From positions 1,624,501 to 1,688,500 of the forward strand of contig JAWQEG010000003.1 of the NCBI GenBank assembly GCA_033782935.1: 64,000 nucleotides of DNA, given 5' to 3'. The position numbers were made by a program, and so were the translations under genes. The notes under the pieces are model-generated. The model did not search any database, had not been told where the DNA came from, and saw only the letters and a program-made list of their open reading frames with translations. Shown here piece by piece: positions 61,610 to 64,000 of this stretch. Source of the DNA: Petrolisthes cinctipes. Its lineage: Eukaryota > Arthropoda > Malacostraca > Decapoda > Porcellanidae. Within the stretch, counting starts at the first letter, position 1, and each line of letters starts with the position of its first letter.

Positions 61610-64000
61610 CTAGACATGTACAGATCGCTTCTAGGACCCAAAAATATAGAATTTTCGGGTATTTTGAGCCTGAATTTGAGATATAAACGGGTACAGAATA
61701 TACATGCACATATCGACTTTGGACACTTAAAATATCGATTTTTAGCATGTTTTGAGCCTATATTTTGAAAACATTCAAGCACTGAGTAGGCATGTACAGA
61801 TCGCTACTGGGAACACAAAATATCGAATTTTCGGGTGTTTTGGGCCTGAATTTGAGATATCGACTTTGGGTACCAAAAATATCGATTTTTAGCATGTTTT
61901 GGGCCTATATTTTGAAAATATTCTAGCACTGAGTAGGCATGTAGAGATCGCTTCTGGGACCCAAAAATATCTTTTTTTCGGGTGTTTTGAGGTTGAATTT
62001 GGGATATAAACGGGTGCAGAAGATGCATACATATATTGACTTTGGGCACCTAAAATATCGATTTTCAGCATGTTTTGGGCCTGTATCTGAGTAGGCATGT
62101 ACAGATCGCTTCTGGGAACCCAAAATATCGAATTTTCGGGTGTTTTGAGGTTGAATTTGGGATATAAACGGGTACAGAAGATGCATACATATATTGACTT
62201 TGGGCACCTAAAATATCGATTTTCAGCATGTTTTGGGCCTGTATCTGAGTAGGCATGTACAGATCGCTTCTGGGAACCCAAAATATCAAATTGTCGGGTG
62301 TTTTGAGCCTGAATATGAGATGTAAACAGATACTGAAGATCCATGCACATATCGGCTTTTGGGCACCTAAAATATCGATTTTGAGCATGTTTTGGGTCTG
62401 TATCTTGAAAACATTCTAACTAGGAGTAGACATGTACAGATCGCTTCTAGGACCCAAAAATACCGAATTTTCGGGTGTTTGAGCCTGAATTTGAGATATA
62501 AACGGGTACAGAAGATGCATGCACATATCGACTTTGGACACTAAAAATATCGATTTTTAGCATGTTTTAAGCCTATATTTTGAAAACATTCTAGCACTGA
62601 GTAGGCGTGTACAGATCGCTTCTGGGACCCAAGAATATCGAATTTTCGGGTGTTTTGAGCCTGAATTTGAGATTTAAACGGGTACAGAAGATGCATGCAC
62701 ATATCGACTTTGGACACTTAAAATATCGATTTTTTGCATGTTTTGAGCCTATATTTTGAAAATACTCTAACACGGAGTAGGCATGTACAGATCGCTTCTG
62801 GGACCCAAAAATATCGAATTTTCGGGTGTTTTGAGGTTGAATTTGAAATATAAACGAGTGCAGAAGATGCATACACATATTGACTTAGGGCACCTAAAAT
62901 ATCGATTTTCAGAATGTTTTGGGCCTGTATCGGAGTAGGCATGTACAGATCGCTTCTGGGAACCCAAAATATCGAATTTTCGGGTGTTTTGAGCCTGAAT
63001 AAGAGATATAAACAGGTACTGAAGATCCATGCACATATCGACTTTTGGGCACCTAAAATATCGATTTTGAGCATGTTTTGTGTCTGTATCTTGAAAACAT
63101 TTTAACTAGGAGTAGGCATGTACAGATCGCTTCTAGGACCCAAAAATACCGAATTTTCGGGTGTTTTGAGCCTGAATTTGAGATATAAACGGGTACCGAA
63201 GATGCATGCACATATCGACTTTTGACACTTAAAATATCGATTTTTAGCATGTTTTTAGCCTATTTTTTGAAAACATTCTAGCACTGAGTAGGCATGTACA
63301 GATCGCTTTTGGGACCCAGAAATATCGAAATTTCGGGTGTTTTAAGGTTGAATTTGGGATATAAACGGGTACAGAAGATGCATCCACATATCGACTTTTG
63401 GGCACCTAAAAGATCGATTTTCAGTATGTTTTGGGCCTGTATTTTGAAAATACTCTAACACGGAGTAGGCATGTACAGATCGCTTCTGGGACCCCAAAAT
63501 ATCGAATTTTCGGGTGTTTTGGGCATGAATTTGAGATATCGACTTTGGACACCTAAAATATCGATTTTTAGCATGTTTTGGGCCTTTATTTTGAAAATAT
63601 TCTAGCACTGAGTAGGCATGTACAGATCGCTTCTGGGACCCCAAAATATCGAATTTTCGGGTATTAAAAGCCTGAATTTGAGATATAAATGGGTACAGAA
63701 GATGCATGCACATATCGACTTTTGGGCACCTAAAATATCGATTTTGAGCATGTTTTGGGTCTGTATCATGAAAACATTCTAACTAGGTTTAGGCATGTAC
63801 AGATCGCTTCTAGGACCCAAAAATACCGAATTTTCGGGTGTTTTGAGCCTGAATTAGAGATATAAACGGGTACAAAAGATGCATGCACATATTGACTTAG
63901 GACACCTAAAATATCGATTTTTAGCATGTTTTGAGCCTATATTTTAAAAAAATTCTAGCACTGAGTAGGCATGTACAGATCGCTTCTGGGACCCAAAAAT
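61610..64000. repeat. Irregular satellite segment at the right edge
   Basis: It includes an e-e pair around 62096, an unusual copy with AAATATCTTTTTTTCGGG near 61966-61981, and AGGGTATT-like changes (GGGTATTAAAAGCC near 63660). 62.75-63.5 kb matches 38.83-39.58 kb at offset 23916, sharing GACTTAGGGCACC, TATCGGARTAGG and CGAAATTTCGGGTG with TTTTAAGGTTG. No gene; the array continues past the window. Confidence 0.82.

Larger units (their letters stand above)
1..64000. repeat. Satellite DNA array filling the window, monomer about 177 bp
   Basis: Every part of the window is a copy of one tandem monomer in the same orientation; I saw no inverted copy and no unique or transposon-like interruption. 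Landmarks recur in order in each copy: CATGTAC, ATCGCTTCTGGGA, AAAATATCGAATTTTCGG, TGTTTTGAGCCTGAA, ATATCGACTTT, AAAATATCGATTTT, GCATGTTTTGGG. Copy lengths fall at 176-177, 157-158 and 146-147 bp, so about 370-380 copies are expected (estimated from spacing, not counted one by one). The edges at 1 and 64000 cut through monomers, so the array is longer than the window. Satellites with nested higher-order structure are typical of centromeres and pericentromeres; that assignment is inference. No gene is present. Open frames on the minus strand are by-products of the repeat. Confidence 0.98.

Noticed and set aside
1..64000. Many open reading frames of 60-261 codons, mostly on the minus strand
   Set aside because: They are all translations of the tandem monomer. 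They repeat with the monomer, overlap in several frames, shift frame at 176- and 158-bp copies, start and stop at arbitrary places, and resemble no protein family I know.
1..64000. CRISPR array
   Set aside because: Repeats are contiguous monomers of 147-177 bp with no unique spacers. The similarity extends through the whole unit.
1..64000. Telomeric repeats, tRNA or rRNA genes within the array
   Set aside because: No TTAGGG- or TTTAGGG-type runs, no tRNA-like arm pattern and no rRNA sequence were seen.
1..64000. Assignment to a named plant or animal satellite family
   Set aside because: The monomer length is common to many centromeric satellites and I do not recognise this consensus. A database search of the consensus would be needed to name it.

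Overview
The whole 64 kb window lies inside one head-to-tail satellite DNA array. I found no protein-coding gene, RNA gene, transposon, CRISPR array, promoter or unique sequence. Every stretch I read is a diverged copy of one monomer of about 177 bp in the same orientation, and both window edges cut through a monomer. A counted 176-bp copy (33749-33924) is 38% G+C. An uninterrupted array of this size with nested higher-order repeats (HORs) points to a eukaryotic nuclear genome, most likely a centromeric or pericentromeric block, with a subtelomeric or knob satellite as the alternative. I do not recognise the family and do not name a species.

Monomer structure. The 177-bp monomer is itself an old dimer of two homologous half-units of 88 and 89 bp (about 60% identical in my hand alignment). 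Phasing monomers from the conserved CATGTAC gives five classes. a (177 bp) ends ...CTAACTAGGAGTAGR. b (176 bp) has CTTAAAATATCG in its second half and ends ...CTAGCACTGAGTAGG. c (177 bp) has ATCCACATATCG and AAAGATCGATTTT and ends ...CACGGAGTAGG. d (146-147 bp) lacks the tail of half-unit 1. e (157-158 bp) lacks 18 bp of the tail of half-unit 2.

Grammar. The classes are joined in short modules: X = e-a-b (511 bp), Y = c-d-a-b (about 677 bp), Z = c-a-b (530 bp) and Y' = c-d-b (about 500 bp). The longer repeats are sentences of these modules: 1011 bp = Y'+X, 1040 bp = X+Z, 1718 bp = X+Z+Y, 2708 bp = X+X+Y+X+Y'.

Layout. 1-5448: irregular module order. 5449-13750: three tandem copies of a 16-monomer 2708-bp HOR; the third has one extra monomer. 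13751-14399: transition. 14400-28310: a super-repeat with offset about 8.3-8.5 kb (copies 14400-20017 and 22869-28310), containing 511-, 1011- and 1022-bp HORs. 28311-32694: irregular mosaic. 32695-43041: a 3.4-3.5 kb block present twice about 6.8-6.96 kb apart, carrying the 1718-bp 10-mer HOR. 43042-45737: mosaic. 45738-61609: a nearly identical tandem duplication of period 7874 bp. 61610-64000: mosaic related to 38.8-39.6 kb.

The picture is an array actively homogenised by unequal exchange or amplification. Several exchange points are visible as hybrid monomers or as an identity tract at a duplication junction.
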